From positions 53,844,001 to 53,908,000 of the forward strand of contig CM077597.1 in assembly GCA_039654915.1 (NCBI GenBank): DNA of 64,000 nucleotides, in the 5' to 3' direction. The position numbers and the translations under genes are program-made. How positions within the stretch are numbered: position 1 is the stretch's first letter; each line of letters begins with the position of its first letter. This document shows positions 43,960 to 54,539 of the stretch, piece after piece. The notes beneath the pieces were generated by a model. It searched no databases. It was not told the DNA's origin and saw only the letters and a program-made list of their open reading frames with translations. Origin of the DNA: Aquilaria yunnanensis. Its lineage: Eukaryota > Streptophyta > Magnoliopsida > Malvales > Thymelaeaceae.

Positions 43960-44794
43960 GATGACTGTTGAGGAGACTTCTAGGAGGAAGAACGCCTGGA
44001 AGGTGGATCGCCCCAAGGAGAGTACCTGAAAAGCTGGTAAACAGGGTTAGGAGGCCCCCGGAGTGTTTTTCCGGGGGGGGAGCCTCCGACGCCCAAGTCA
44101 GTGGTGGCCGGAAGAAGGAGAAAGTCACTAGCTCAAAGAGAAAGGCAGAAAAGTCTCGCCTGGTATTTTCTCAGGGTGTGGGAGCTGTATATCCGGCCTG
44201 CCAACCTCCTGTCAAGTATTTATTTCCTGTATATATAGGAATAGCTAGCCCATTCAGATCATGACACGTGTGCGGTCGGATGCTCCTGAACGTCTGGGCG
44301 TAGGGGACAGATAGTTGGTAACTAGATGGCCTCGAGCCTTGTGCTGAGACGGGCCATGATATGATTCTGATGGCGTCTGCGCGTCAGGGCAACTTTTTAC
44401 GTCTGTGGTGGGACGTGTCAGAGGCTTCCTTAAATGCTTCCTTAAATGCGCCTGCCGTACTCCCGAGGTCCCTGGGCGAGGTCGTCCTCTAGTTCGGACA
44501 GAGCCTCTTCGGGAAGCCTACCCTCAGTTCGGGGGTTCCCAGTTCCAGGGGGTTCCGCCTTCAGGGATATCATATTCGGGCAGCAATGTCTGGTGCCACT
44601 TTTCCGAAGGCGCGCTGTTCACAACCTTGGGGGGCGATTGGAGTCCTCAAGTTTTACTGGCGTGCCGAGGCTCGGAGCTCTCAGGCTATCTCCCGAGGTG
44701 CATGATTCCACCTATTCCCGGGAAGCGCCAGTTCTTCTGGCCATTGTTGTGGCAGGGTGTTCGGCCAGATTGAGGCGATAGCCTTTGGCTATCA
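43928..44794 (-). repeat. Element B 5' LTR (867 bp)
   Basis: It aligns base for base with 33576-34442. Its inner end reads ...ccacaa rather than ...ccatca, so the canonical CA terminus next to the PBS has changed. The outer end ...ggctatca is intact and followed by TSD gtgcc. Confidence 0.93.
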
Positions 44795-44799
44795 GTGCC

Positions 44800-45321
44800 T
44801 CAAGCCCTTAGGCTTGCCTAGGCCACTAGTGTACCATGATCCTACCCTTACCTAGGTGTACTAAGCCTCCATGTAGTGCTTCAAGCTAATAAGCTCGCCC
44901 AAGTCACTAGTGTACTAAGCCTCCACCACATAATCCTACTAAGAGTGCACTATGTTCTCACTTTTACATCAAGTAAACTTGCCTAGGCTACAAGTGTATT
45001 AAACATTCACTCATGTTGCTTACCTATCCACCATTCCTTAGTTCACCCTGGTGGAGTTGTACTCATCATGGATGGACTCATATTCACTAGGTTTCACGAA
45101 ACCCACATCGCTGCACTAAGGCTTCTACATCAGGATGTCAAAACTGAAGACCTGGCTAACCTCCCAATGGTACTAAACCTTACACCTTAGGTAATGGTCT
45201 TGTATTGTGGCCCATTAAGCTTTTTTCCTCAATGGATACACTTGTAACCAATAAATCTCAAGGAAACTGCTCACTCCTATGAGAGTTCTGAAAGCCCCCA
45301 GGCACCACCTGACATCCTTCA
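44800..45321. other. No gene; minisatellite-like array then unassigned sequence
   Basis: At 44800-44960 there are direct repeats built on (c)actagtgtactaagcctcca and cttcaagc...aagctcgcc. The rest shows no ORF or element end. Confidence 0.45.
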
Positions 45322-47715
45322 TGTTACACCTTCACAAAATGGGAAAATTACAGCGTAAGGACCTAAACTTATATGCTTTAATTTTCACCGTAGTGCATGA
45401 TTTGTGAAGTGTAAAGTATTCAATAGACAACCCCCTTAAGTGGAAAAAACAATGATAGCTTGGTCCTTAAGAAAGCATTGGCACATCGCCTAATTTTCAA
45501 GTAACCTATGGACTAAATTGTAAGCTTACAAAAGTTGGGTACTCAATTGCACAAATTTCTAAAGATGGCTATGGAAAGGACATGGATGGAATTGTGAAAA
45601 AAGGACATGGATGGAATTAAGGATATTGTTGGGGACCAAAATGCTTAAAAAGGCAAAGTTGATCAATTATGGCATAATGCCAACTAAGGTGCTTAAGTGT
45701 CCACATTTTTGCCTAATGTCAAAATGATTTTTTGACAAGGTTAAAAGAGGCCAAACTCTATCATTTTCCTAGCCAAAATGGCTGGAAATAACCTGTCCAA
45801 GTGTTGGCCAAATTTTTAAAAATTTGCATATAGGCCACCTTGGTCAAAATGATGTATAAATGAAGAAAATTCTTCATTTCATTGCCATGTTCCTTAAATT
45901 TCGGACTCTAGTAGCTAAGAAATCTTCCTTAAGCTCTTCCATCATCCTCCATAGCCACCATACCTTAATAAAACAAGAGGAAGCAAGAGAAAGCAAAGAA
46001 GACATCAAAGAGTGCAAGAAAACCTAATTTTTGTTCTATTTGGGTTTTCAGATTTCATAGCAAAGGTAAGGATTTTCTAAAGTTTCCTGGATTGTTTACT
46101 GTATTTACAAATATCCATGAAGCTAAGACCATTCTTGGATGGGAGCAAAAAGATCAAGGAACCAAGTATGGGTTAAAGGGAAAAAAGCATGGCAAGGTTT
46201 CGGCCTTAGTGTTACCATGCTAAAGATGGCAGCAACAAATAAGGGTTTCTAGAGCCCAAGTTAGTACTAACTAAGACCTAAAAGACTCATAAGACCAAGA
46301 AAAATCTTGAGGAGGGCTGCCATAGCGTTATTAAAGTGATATATTATTGTTTTATTGAATGATTATGGACTAACCCTAATGTGTTATTGCTGCCAGCATT
46401 GCAGGTGTTTGTTGCTGTGTTTGTCGGTGCATATGGTTGCCATATTTGTGTGTATGTGTTGTTTTTTTATGTTTTTATGTCTTTGGATTTCATGTGGTTC
46501 GTTGCTATGGAAGACTTTACATTGAAAGCCCTTACTAAGTTTCTTACAAAGAGCTTACTCCCCTTTCTGTCCATTATCAGGAACACCTGAAAGAGAACGT
46601 TCAAACTAATAGTTCTTGTTTTATTTTTCATGTGAAATTTCAGGTACATTAACTTCAATATTTCTAGTATTAAAATGGAGTGTTTCATGATTTTTAGATC
46701 ACATTTGCTAATTTTAGTGTTGGTACTTTCTGCCTTACGCAGAAGCTGTCTTTTGAGGTTTCTAGAGTGCATTGTGGTTGTAAGGCTCTCCAAGAAGCTA
46801 GTGTACATACCCAACTAATCTAGGAAATATGTATGATGCATCTATGCATGTAAATACACTATGGATGGTGTATGGATTATATATGAAGCAATAAAGTGAT
46901 GTTTGAGGTTGAATGTTTAATTCTGTCCATTTTGCAACTCATTAGCTGTTCCAAAGAAAATTATGTTTAATGCTTATGGAATGCCTCTAAATTCAGGGGA
47001 ATGAATTTCCCAAGTGTGTAAGACATGTAAGAACCTGCCCATGTTGGTTTTGCACATGGAAATGAAGTATATGAATCTTATGAAATTTTGTATGGGTAAA
47101 ATGGTCATAAAGTGACCAGAATTTTGACTCTGCACTTAAAGTTCCATAAATCCACGTGTTGGAGGAATATTGGTATGAAATTTTGACCACACCTATAGCA
47201 CATACATAGGTTGAACGGGAATTTTGAATTTCTAAATTTGGAGCCCTGTAGCCAAAGATATGACATTCCAAAGTTGGCTAAGTTACTGTTCATTTTTGTC
47301 AGAATTTGGTAACCAACTTCAAAAATCCATAACTTGGTCCATAGGTGGGCTTTTGATGTAAAACAAAATTCATTGGTTTGATCTAAGTCTCTACTTGGTA
47401 ATGGAACAAAGAAAATATGGGGTTACATGGCTAGAATGATACAGTTTATTAGTGGAAGTTACAGGTGCAGTGGCTGGTCACTAGAACTTAACAAGATTGC
47501 CTAATGTATGGAAGCCAAAACAAAGAATTGTGCTAGTGTTTTCCTTCTTAGCCACCATAGTGTGCATAAATGTAAATATGTGTGTTATGGTTTGACCAAT
47601 ATACATATATTTGCATAAAGACCAAGAGGGCCACTTGGGTAATATAGTGAGCATTGTTCTGATGGCCTACAGAACATGCATAGCTTCTGGGAGATTGACA
47701 CATTAAATATTGTCA
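45322..47715 (+). mobile_element. LTR-G copy 2 (about 2394 bp)
   Basis: It starts TGTTACACCTTCAC and ends near taaatattgtca, nearly the same length as the reconstructed copy at 4238-9117 and collinear with it. No TSD is visible (cttca before, ctgta after) and no PBS follows, so it may be a solo LTR with decayed flanks or a truncated copy. The short ORFs inside are not conserved between the two copies in a way that suggests coding. Confidence 0.5.
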
Positions 47716-47735
47716 CTGTATTTAAGCTCTCAGAG

Positions 47736-48876
47736 TGGTAACACTTCACCCTTAGATACCCTAGGCACCCTTCCCTCGGACCTCCCCCAAGGCTCCCGTT
47801 CAAGAAAAACCATCAATTTTGACCTTTGCACCAAGGGCCATAGCCTCCACTGTCCAGGGCACAGCCCTGGCATCTTGAATGCTTTAGGCATCTCTAGGGC
47901 CATGACTTTTATGCTCAAGGCCCTGCACCCAAAGATGACGCCCTAAGCACCTTGGGACGCCTCCAAACTCTTCCAAACATGGTTAGGATGCCTCCCAACT
48001 TTACATACTTGTAAAACACATACACTAGGCCACAATGCATCCATTAAACCAAGCCTATGGTGCCCATACACACCACACAAATCACTGGAAGCACACTAGT
48101 CCGCCATGAACTTCACCTCCACCAATGAACACTATTCACAAGACTACATGGATTCTATCACAAGTAAGCTATAAATGGCATCATATAAGTATAAGTCATA
48201 AATCCTATACCTCAATGAACCTTGAATTAGCAACGATCAAGCATCACAAGTCAAGAATTCCCAATTCCAAATGCTCCTCTAGGTTTCCTAGGTTCGAAGG
48301 CACCAACAAGGTTCATGGCACCAAAATAACACGAACCCAACAAAACCCAAGCTTAACATAGCTCAAAAAACAAGTAAAATCAAGGATCAAAACCATACCT
48401 CACAAATTTTAGAAAACCCAAGCACAAAAAATATCCCTTGAGCTTCAAAAGCACTAAAACAAGTGTAAAACAAGCTTTCCTCCTTATGGGCACCAAGAAA
48501 CCCTTCAATTTTCACCAAGAATCTTAATTTTGAATTAGGAATCATGGAGGGTTTTGGGAGCCACGAAAATGAAGCTAGAGATTAGGTGAATAGTAGCAAC
48601 CTCATCTCTTCCAACCATTTTTAAAACAACAAAACTCTCCTCCCCCCCCCCCCAAACTTCTTTAAATTTTTCAAATTTACCCCTTCCCCAAATAGTAACT
48701 TGGGGTCTTTAAATACTTAGTCACAAATGCTAATTTGGGGTTTGAGTTTTAAAAACAACATTATTACTCCCAAGACGTGTCCTGACCCTCCGAGGTGCAA
48801 AATAATAATTTTTCCTCTAGGTAAACCTAGTGCCATAAACTACTTGCAACCAACTAACCCTTTAATAACTTGCCCG
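47736..48876 (-). mobile_element. Probable gypsy-type LTR X, main part (split by the CACTA element)
   Basis: On the minus strand this joins, across the CACTA element, with 53051-53144. The joined sequence starts TGTTATAGTCCTGCTAGTGG and includes words such as caggacacgtcttgg and acctcggagg common in plant gypsy LTRs. The inner end gaagtgttacca is followed by ctgagagcttaaa, which may be a decayed initiator-Met-tRNA PBS. It includes a 12-C run at 48642-48653. The left boundary is uncertain. Confidence 0.4.
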
Positions 48877-48889
48877 CACTACTAAAATA

Positions 48890-49320
48890 TCACGCTTTTC
48901 CAATTGCTAATTTACCAACGGCGTAGCCGTTGGTATTTACCAACGCGTAGAACCGTTGGTAATTATTTTCCAACGTGCACGCATTGGTGAGGGTTTCAAA
49001 AAAATTTAACAGTTTTTTTTTTCCAACGTACAAACCGTTGGTAATTACCAATGGTCTTAGCCGTTGTTAAAATTCCAACTTCCCAGCAGTTGGTAAAATT
49101 TTTTTTTTTTAAGGCTGATTTACCAACGGCTAGCCGTTGGTAAATCTTTTCCAACGTGCACGCGTTGGTGAGGGCTTCAAAAAAAATTTACAGTTTTTTT
49201 TTCCAACGTGCAAACCGTTGGTAATTACCAACGGTCTTAGCCGTTGGTAAAATTCCAACTTCCAGCAGTTGGTGAATTTTTTTTTTTTTGGAACTTTACC
49301 AACGGCTTGAGGCGTTGGAA
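48890..49320. repeat. Left subterminal repeat array of the CACTA element
   Basis: Many copies of ttaccaacgg and ccgttggtaa occur in both orientations, some forming perfect hairpins (accaacggctagccgttggt near 49120). A unit of about 200 bp is duplicated in tandem (about 48912-49105 and 49120-49300). Such motifs are binding sites for TNPA-like proteins in known elements. Confidence 0.85.
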
Positions 49321-49382
49321 AATTTTTTAGTGAAACGGTGCGTTTTGATTTTTCGGTTTTAAACCCCCCCCCCAACGCCGCG

Positions 49383-49690
49383 AAACCCAACTCGTCTTCT
49401 TCTTCTTCTTCTTCTGTTCTTCGCCTCTGTCTCCCTCTGCGTTATTGACATCCCACACGCACACACAGCACGTTCGTTTGAAGACCAAGGGGTGAAATTG
49501 CTTCATTGAGCTTAGTAAAACGTGGATCTGGTCTTCATTTCGTTGATCTGTAGGTTAGTGTGAATATTTTTCAATTTTTTTTATCGAATTTGGATCGGTT
49601 GTCTGTTGATAATGGGTTTTGATTTTCGTTGTTGTAGCTGATTTGAAGCTATTTTAAGGTATTTGAAGCAACTAAAGTAGGATTTGAGGT
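49383..49690 (+). promoter_or_regulatory. Probable promoter/5' UTR region of the CACTA gene
   Basis: The subterminal array ends and the sequence changes to a (ctt)n stretch at 49393-49414, then cgcctctgtctccctctgcg and an AT-rich intron-like region starting near 49555. This looks like a plant 5' UTR but no start codon with a coding frame was found. Confidence 0.35.
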
Positions 49691-49696
49691 ATGTTT

Positions 49697-50680
49697 GTTT
49701 AGAACGTATTTTTAATTTTTTTATTTTCCAAAAATAATTTAATATTCCGATTATTTCATTGTATTTTGGAGTAAAATTTGTGAAATATTTGTGATTTATT
49801 GTTGTTGATGGTTGGATGTGAACTATTTCGGTGACCCATTATAATTTAACATTTATGTGCAATTTATTAGTTTTTTTTGAATTTTCGGATTAAATAAAAA
49901 ATAGAAAATAATTACTTTTCAGTAAAATGTGTGGGTAATATATGTATATGTCAAAATATTGAGTTTAATTAAAAATAGTGAAAAATTTATTGTCAGTTAA
50001 TTGATTAGGTGGTATATTTAATATTTGTGTAAAATTAGTTTCTATATTTAGATATAATAAATAAGTACTTTGGAAGTAAATTATTTAGGTTGTATATTTA
50101 TGTGTGAAATTATTTAGTTTAATTTAAAATAGTTAATAATAAGTTGTAAGTAAATTGATTAGGTAGTTTATTTAATTGTTGTGTAAAATTACTATGTAAG
50201 TAATCTACACTTACATTTACTATCACTTAAATTTTTATTTGTTTAGAACATATTTTTAATTTTTTTATTTTCCAACAAATAGGTAATATTCCGATTATTT
50301 CATGGTATTTTGTAGTAAAATTTGTGAAATATTGGTGATGTATTGTTGTTGATGGTTGGATTTGAACTAGTTGGGTGACCCATTATAATTTAACATTTAT
50401 GTACATTTTCTTAGTTTTTTCTGAATTTTGGGATTAAATTAAAAATAGAAAATAATTACTTTTAAGTAAAATGTGTGGGTAATATATGTATATGTCAAAA
50501 TATTGAGTTTAATTAAAAATTGTGAAAAATTAGTTGTAAGTTAATTGATTAGGTAGTATATTTAATATTTCTGTAAAATTAGTTTGTATACTTTGTGGAT
50601 AATAAATAATTTGGTTGGAAGTAAATTATTCAGGTTGTATATTTATCTGTGAAATTATTTAATTTAATTTCAAATAGTAT
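49697..50680. repeat. 544-bp tandem duplication inside the CACTA element
   Basis: gtttagaacgtatttttaat at 49697 recurs as gtttagaacatatttttaat at 50241, and the two copies run in parallel (shared gttgttgatggttgga, gtgacccattataatttaac). The second copy ends near 50680. The sequence is AT-rich, intron-like and non-coding. Confidence 0.85.
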
Positions 50681-50969
50681 GGCAAGTTGGTTGAGGTAAG
50701 TTATTAAATATTTTTAATTATCCGAATTAATTCTTTTTTTGGGAAAGAATATGTATTTATTTATTTATGTTGTACTTAAAATTTTAGTATTATGACTGTT
50801 CATTCTACATTTTTCTGGTGATTTAGTTCGGTCTTTCCCATTTATTTTGTGTTAATTAATTTTTGATTAATTGTAATTTTAGTGATGTCATTAAAATTTT
50901 TTTCTTCTTAATAATTATCTTGGATAAAATTAGATTGTGGGATAATTTCTGTATGGATAAAATAACAAA

Positions 50970-51260
50970 CAAAGCAGTAATGATAATAATAATACTAATT
51001 TATTATTATTATTTTTTGTACCCAATAATACAAACATAATAATAGTAATAATAATAATTATTACTAGTTGATTGTGGTAGTAGTAAGTTAGAAAATAATA
51101 AAAAATTTTGGTTAGTGATAGTTGAAATAATATTCATAATAATATTACCTCCAAATAATAGAAATAATAATAATTATAATAATACTATTAATTAAAATAA
51201 AACTAATAATTATTTGCAATTATAATAATACTAATAATAAGGATACTAATAATTATTAGA
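50970..51260. repeat. (AAT/ATT)-rich low-complexity tract
   Basis: Imperfect aat and att trinucleotide runs dominate this stretch, in both orientations. Confidence 0.8.
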
Positions 51261-51544
51261 ATTTTGTTTAAATTACGCGTTTAGAGTAAAGTTTCTTTTT
51301 TTAATTTTCAGAAATTTCTTATATTACCAGGATTTTAAGTTTTTGTCCCCCCCTTTTTCAGTTGCTCCCTGCATCTGTGAGCCTGAAGACGTACCCATAA
51401 TAATGCAGAAAAAATACCTCGTAAAGGAATTTGGAGACCAATAGAGAAAATATTAAAACAAATAAATTAGGACCACTGAAGAGGAGGAGTCACTGTCATT
51501 CGAAGAAATCCAGGTAGCCTGATTGTACGAAACATGACTTTAAC

Positions 51545-51885
51545 GCAAACTTCTTCCTAACCCTAACCTTTACCTTAGACCATACATCTACACTTAAACC
51601 CAACACAATATACCTAACCTTGTAAACCCTAAATACGACAAAATCTAACCTAAACTATAAGTCTATAATCGTAGCAGTATGAACCCTATACGTAAGTTTA
51701 AACTCTAATAGACATAAACTTAGACCCTAATCTTAACACTAATTTGTACTTTACCATAAACACTATACAGTAAATCTGAACCGAAATAATCCCCATCTTG
51801 TCAAAACTCTAGACTTAACCTGTACCTTAATTATAAGCTCGTAATTCAAATCATAAACCCTCAAACTGTAACCTTAAAAGTCTCA
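51545..51885. repeat. Degenerate telomere-like (CCCTAAA)-type tract in the CACTA element
   Basis: There are many words close to the plant telomere repeat on the plus strand: ctaaccctaacc (51558), gtaaaccctaaatac, gaaccctatac, agaccctaatc, cataaaccctcaaac. They are spaced about 20-40 bp and mixed with taaac words. No perfect array remains. Confidence 0.55.
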
Positions 51886-51901
51886 ACGAGTAAAGGAATA
51901 A

Positions 51902-52324
51902 TTAGGATGGAATGGAATAGAGGCCATTGATGAACTAGCAATCATTAGTACCGCATCTAGCAGTAGAAGGAGAGGCCGTGTATTTGGATTAGGATCTGAG
52001 CAGTTTGCTATTCCGGGACGCCGACAGCCAGGTCTCATCCCGCCTATCGACATTACACAAACACCGCAATTCAACGAGCAAGTACAGAAGATGATGGCGG
52101 AGGAGAATGTGCGAAGGGATGCGGAGTACGAGAGGAAGCTCGAGAGGATTAAGAGGAGACAGAGAGCAGAGATGGAGGCTCAGATAGCTGCATTGGAGGC
52201 AAACCGGGCTCAGTTGGAGATTATTTGTCGTACGCTAAACCTTCCATGTCCGCCGGGACAACCAGTTCCACATTATCCTGATGACTCGGACTTAGAGGAT
52301 GAGAAGATAGTTGGGACTCCGTGA
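51902..52324 (+). pseudogene. Terminal exon of a CACTA-borne Transposase_24-like protein
   Basis: This open frame has SRRRGRVFGLGSEQF (about 51956-52003), a Pro-rich link, then a charged coiled coil (MMAEENVRRDAEYERKLERI..., 52091 on), an LPCPPG word and an acidic tail ending at TGA 52322-52324. The GRVFGLGS motif plus a C-terminal coiled coil resemble plant transposase proteins of the PF03004 type carried by CACTA elements. It is TNPA-like in position and would bind rather than cut DNA; that is inference. The exon begins after a stop at 51899, probably at a splice acceptor. No upstream coding exon could be recognised, so I treat it as a fragment. Confidence 0.5.
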
Positions 52325-52664
52325 TGGGCGTCATCAACAGGTTAGCGCATTTCCAAAGTTCTTGTGTTAGAGCCCTAGACATAATAATTTTTAGACCTAA
52401 TTCAGACCGACTTGATATTTATGAAATGTGTAAGCCGTTGAATGTTGAATGCTTTCTTTCAGACATATCTGTTATTGCTTTAATGATGCTGTAGTTGAGA
52501 ATATTTTATTTCAATTACGTTGGCATAGTTGTGTAATGTTTATTGCTGAGTAAAGCCGGGCGTACTTTTGAATTGGTATTTTATTTTTGAATGTGGATTG
52601 AAATGGGGAAAAATAAGAAACAACCGAAACCTGGAACGTTTAATACAAATAACGAAAGCGCAAA

Positions 52665-53037
52665 TGCTAGATTTACCAACTTCTGCGAAGGGTCAGTACC
52701 AACGGCTTCAAAACAACAACCTTACCAACTTCCGGCAGTTGGTAATTACCAAGTAGCAAGTTACCAACTGCTGGCAGTTGGTAACTTACCAACGGTCGGC
52801 AGTTGGTAAATACAACTACGCGATGGAAACCGAGTCCTTTACATGACCGTTGGTAAGTACCAACGTGTATTTTACCAACGTCTACACGTTGGAATTTACC
52901 AACGTGTTATTAGTTGTGCATTGGTAAAAATTTTTCCAACGTATCGAATACCAACTGCCAGTTACCAAAGTGCAGCAGTTGGTAAATTCAATTTACCAAC
53001 TGCTGCGCGTTGGAAAATGGCAGTTGGTAAAGTCGGT
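52665..53037. repeat. Right subterminal repeat array of the CACTA element
   Basis: ttaccaac, gttggtaa and ttccaacgt words occur in both orientations, about every 15-30 bp, ending just before the right TIR. Confidence 0.85.
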
Positions 53038-53050
53038 TATTTTAGTAGTG

Positions 53051-53144
53051 TCAATTTTGCTAATTCACCTTAACTAAGGTATTTAAGTTGAGGATTTACA
53101 AACTTACCTCACTCACCTAGCATTCCACTAGCAGGACTATAACA
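53051..53144 (-). mobile_element. Probable LTR X, terminal part
   Basis: On the minus strand it starts TGTTATAGTCCTGC at 53144. To its right the RT sequence of element F begins, so the LTR inserted in F. The putative TSD on this side is tcatc; the partner was not found. Confidence 0.4.
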
Positions 53145-53520
53145 TCATCTTCTCTTGATCTTCAAGTGCGATTAGAATTTAGAAATAACCTGACATACCA
53201 TCCCAGAAACAATAGTAAGCATGACCAGCTAACTGCTTTAATATTAACTCAGTAAAAGGAAGTGGAAAGTGGTCTTTTTCTGGTGGCATCATTAAGTTTC
53301 CTTAGTTGATACACACTCTCCATCTAGTAATTGTTCACATAGGAATGAGCTCATTCTTGTCATTTGGAACAATTGTCATCCCTTTCTTCTTTGGCACAAC
53401 TTCAATTGGGCTTACCCAAATACCATCTGAGATAGGACTAATTACCTTGGCATCTAATAATTTAATTACTTTTTCTTGTACCACCACTTTGACATTTGGG
53501 TTTAATCTTCATTGTGGTTA
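53145..53520 (-). pseudogene. Element F reverse transcriptase, N-terminal part, broken
   Basis: Minus-strand pieces read LLDAKVISPISD, WVSPIEVVPKKKGMTIV, KDHFPLPF and AGHAYYCFWDGMSGY, the order found in Athila RT. Stops interrupt them. The YVDD part is missing because LTR X entered upstream of it. Confidence 0.7.
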
Positions 53521-53826
53521 AACTACAGGTTTATGATCCTCTTCCATCAAGATATTGTGCATGTAATAAGATGGGCTTATCCCCTTTATATTGATGATAG
53601 ACCACGCTTTTGCTTTCTTTCACTTTTGTAGTACCATCAATAACTTCCTCTTTTGATCCTCAATAAATAGAGCAAAGATGATTACTCATAGTTTGGAGTT
53701 TGCTACCAAGAAGGCATATTCTAAATCCTCAGGCAACTTCTTCAACTCCAAGTCTAACAATTTTTTAATGAAGGTTTTCCTTTTCTTTATGCCTTGGATG
53801 ATTCTTTCTTCTTGTTTTTTTCCCTT

Positions 53827-54534
53827 CTAAGGTCTCTTCATCTTCCAATTAGGCCACCAACTCTTTTTTCTTTGAACTATTAATTTTGAATTCTTCTCCT
53901 TGAGCAATGCACACTTCCAGTTGGTCTTCCAAGGTAAATTCCTAAAACAACGAGTAACTTTAGCATCAATAGAATCTAAAGAGTAGCATGTGTCATCCCT
54001 ATCAAGCGTATGTTTTATGGTATCTAAAACATGACAAGTAGCCTCCTCATTTCCTATTTTCAGCATTAGCTTGCCATTCCAAACATCGATTAATGGACCA
54101 GAAGTTGCTAAAAAGGGTATTCCTAGAATCATAAGAACTTGTGAATCCAAATCCATTTCTAAAATTATGAAATCAACTGGAATAATAAATTTATCAACCT
54201 TCACCAAAATGTCGTCAATTATTCCTCTAGGACATTTAATCAATCTATCTACTAATTGAATACTCATCTTAGTGCATTTAGGTTCTCCCAATTCTAATTT
54301 TTTAAATAAACAGTATGGCATCATATTTATGCTAGCACCTAAGTCTGCTAAAGCTCTACCAATCATTAAATGACCAATAGTGCAAGGAATAGTAAAACTC
54401 CACAAATCACCAATTTTCCTTGGTAAGTCATTCTGAATGATGGTTGAACACTCTCCATTCAGAATTACTGATGATAGCTCTTCTAACTTCTTCTTTGCTA
54501 GGATGTCATTCAAGAATTTCATGTAACTAGGCAT
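53827..54534 (-). pseudogene. Element F protease region (Athila-like)
   Basis: A 235-aa open stretch has an aspartic protease core. The active-site word is ADLGASINMMPY (D-L-G in place of the usual D-T-G, as is common in Athila-type proteases), followed by CPRGIIDDILVKVDKFIIP and ILGIPFLAT, the flap and second conserved region. It is a Gag-Pol fragment, not an independent gene; the Met at 54534 is just the first in the open frame. Its continuations on both sides are interrupted. Confidence 0.8.
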
Positions 54535-54539
54535 CTACT

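Larger units (their letters stand above)
33576..44794 (-). mobile_element. Element B: full-length Tat-like Ty3/gypsy retrotransposon with antisense gene
   Basis: The element is 11219 bp, with LTRs at 33576-34442 (3') and 43928-44794 (5'), 867 bp each, and a perfect TSD, gtgcc (33571-33575 and 44795-44799). It has the same organisation as element A, very high similarity and the opposite orientation. Its LTRs differ at about 10 of 867 positions by hand count, so it is somewhat older than A. A duplicated ~150-bp unit in the tandem-repeat tract accounts for part of the extra length. Confidence 0.95.
48877..53050. mobile_element. CACTA (En/Spm-type) DNA transposon, probably non-autonomous
   Basis: It has terminal inverted repeats CACTACTAAAATA (48877-48889) and TATTTTAGTAGTG (53038-53050), followed inward on both sides by dense subterminal repeats of TTACCAAC/GTTGGTAA, the hallmark of this superfamily. 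The length is 4174 bp. It holds a probable promoter and 5' UTR (49370-49560, with a (ctt)n tract), long AT-rich intron-like sequence, and one recognisable exon. No DDE (TNPD-type) transposase was seen, so mobilisation would need another element. The flanking trinucleotides (ccg, tca) do not match, so no TSD is visible. Confidence 0.8.

Noticed and set aside
4238..47715. The two LTR-G copies as 5' and 3' LTRs of one 43-kb element
   Set aside because: Flanking 5-mers do not match, no PPT precedes the second copy, and divergence between them is high.
48642..48653. 12-C homopolymer as a possible element end
   Set aside because: It lies inside a region collinear with a gypsy-type LTR and has no flanking duplication.
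48890..49320. Regular repeats that might suggest a CRISPR-like array
   Set aside because: The units are inverted as well as direct, vary in spacing and lie in CACTA subterminal positions in plant DNA.
49130..49390. 86-aa ORF at the left end of the CACTA element
   Set aside because: It is made of translated subterminal repeats and homopolymers.
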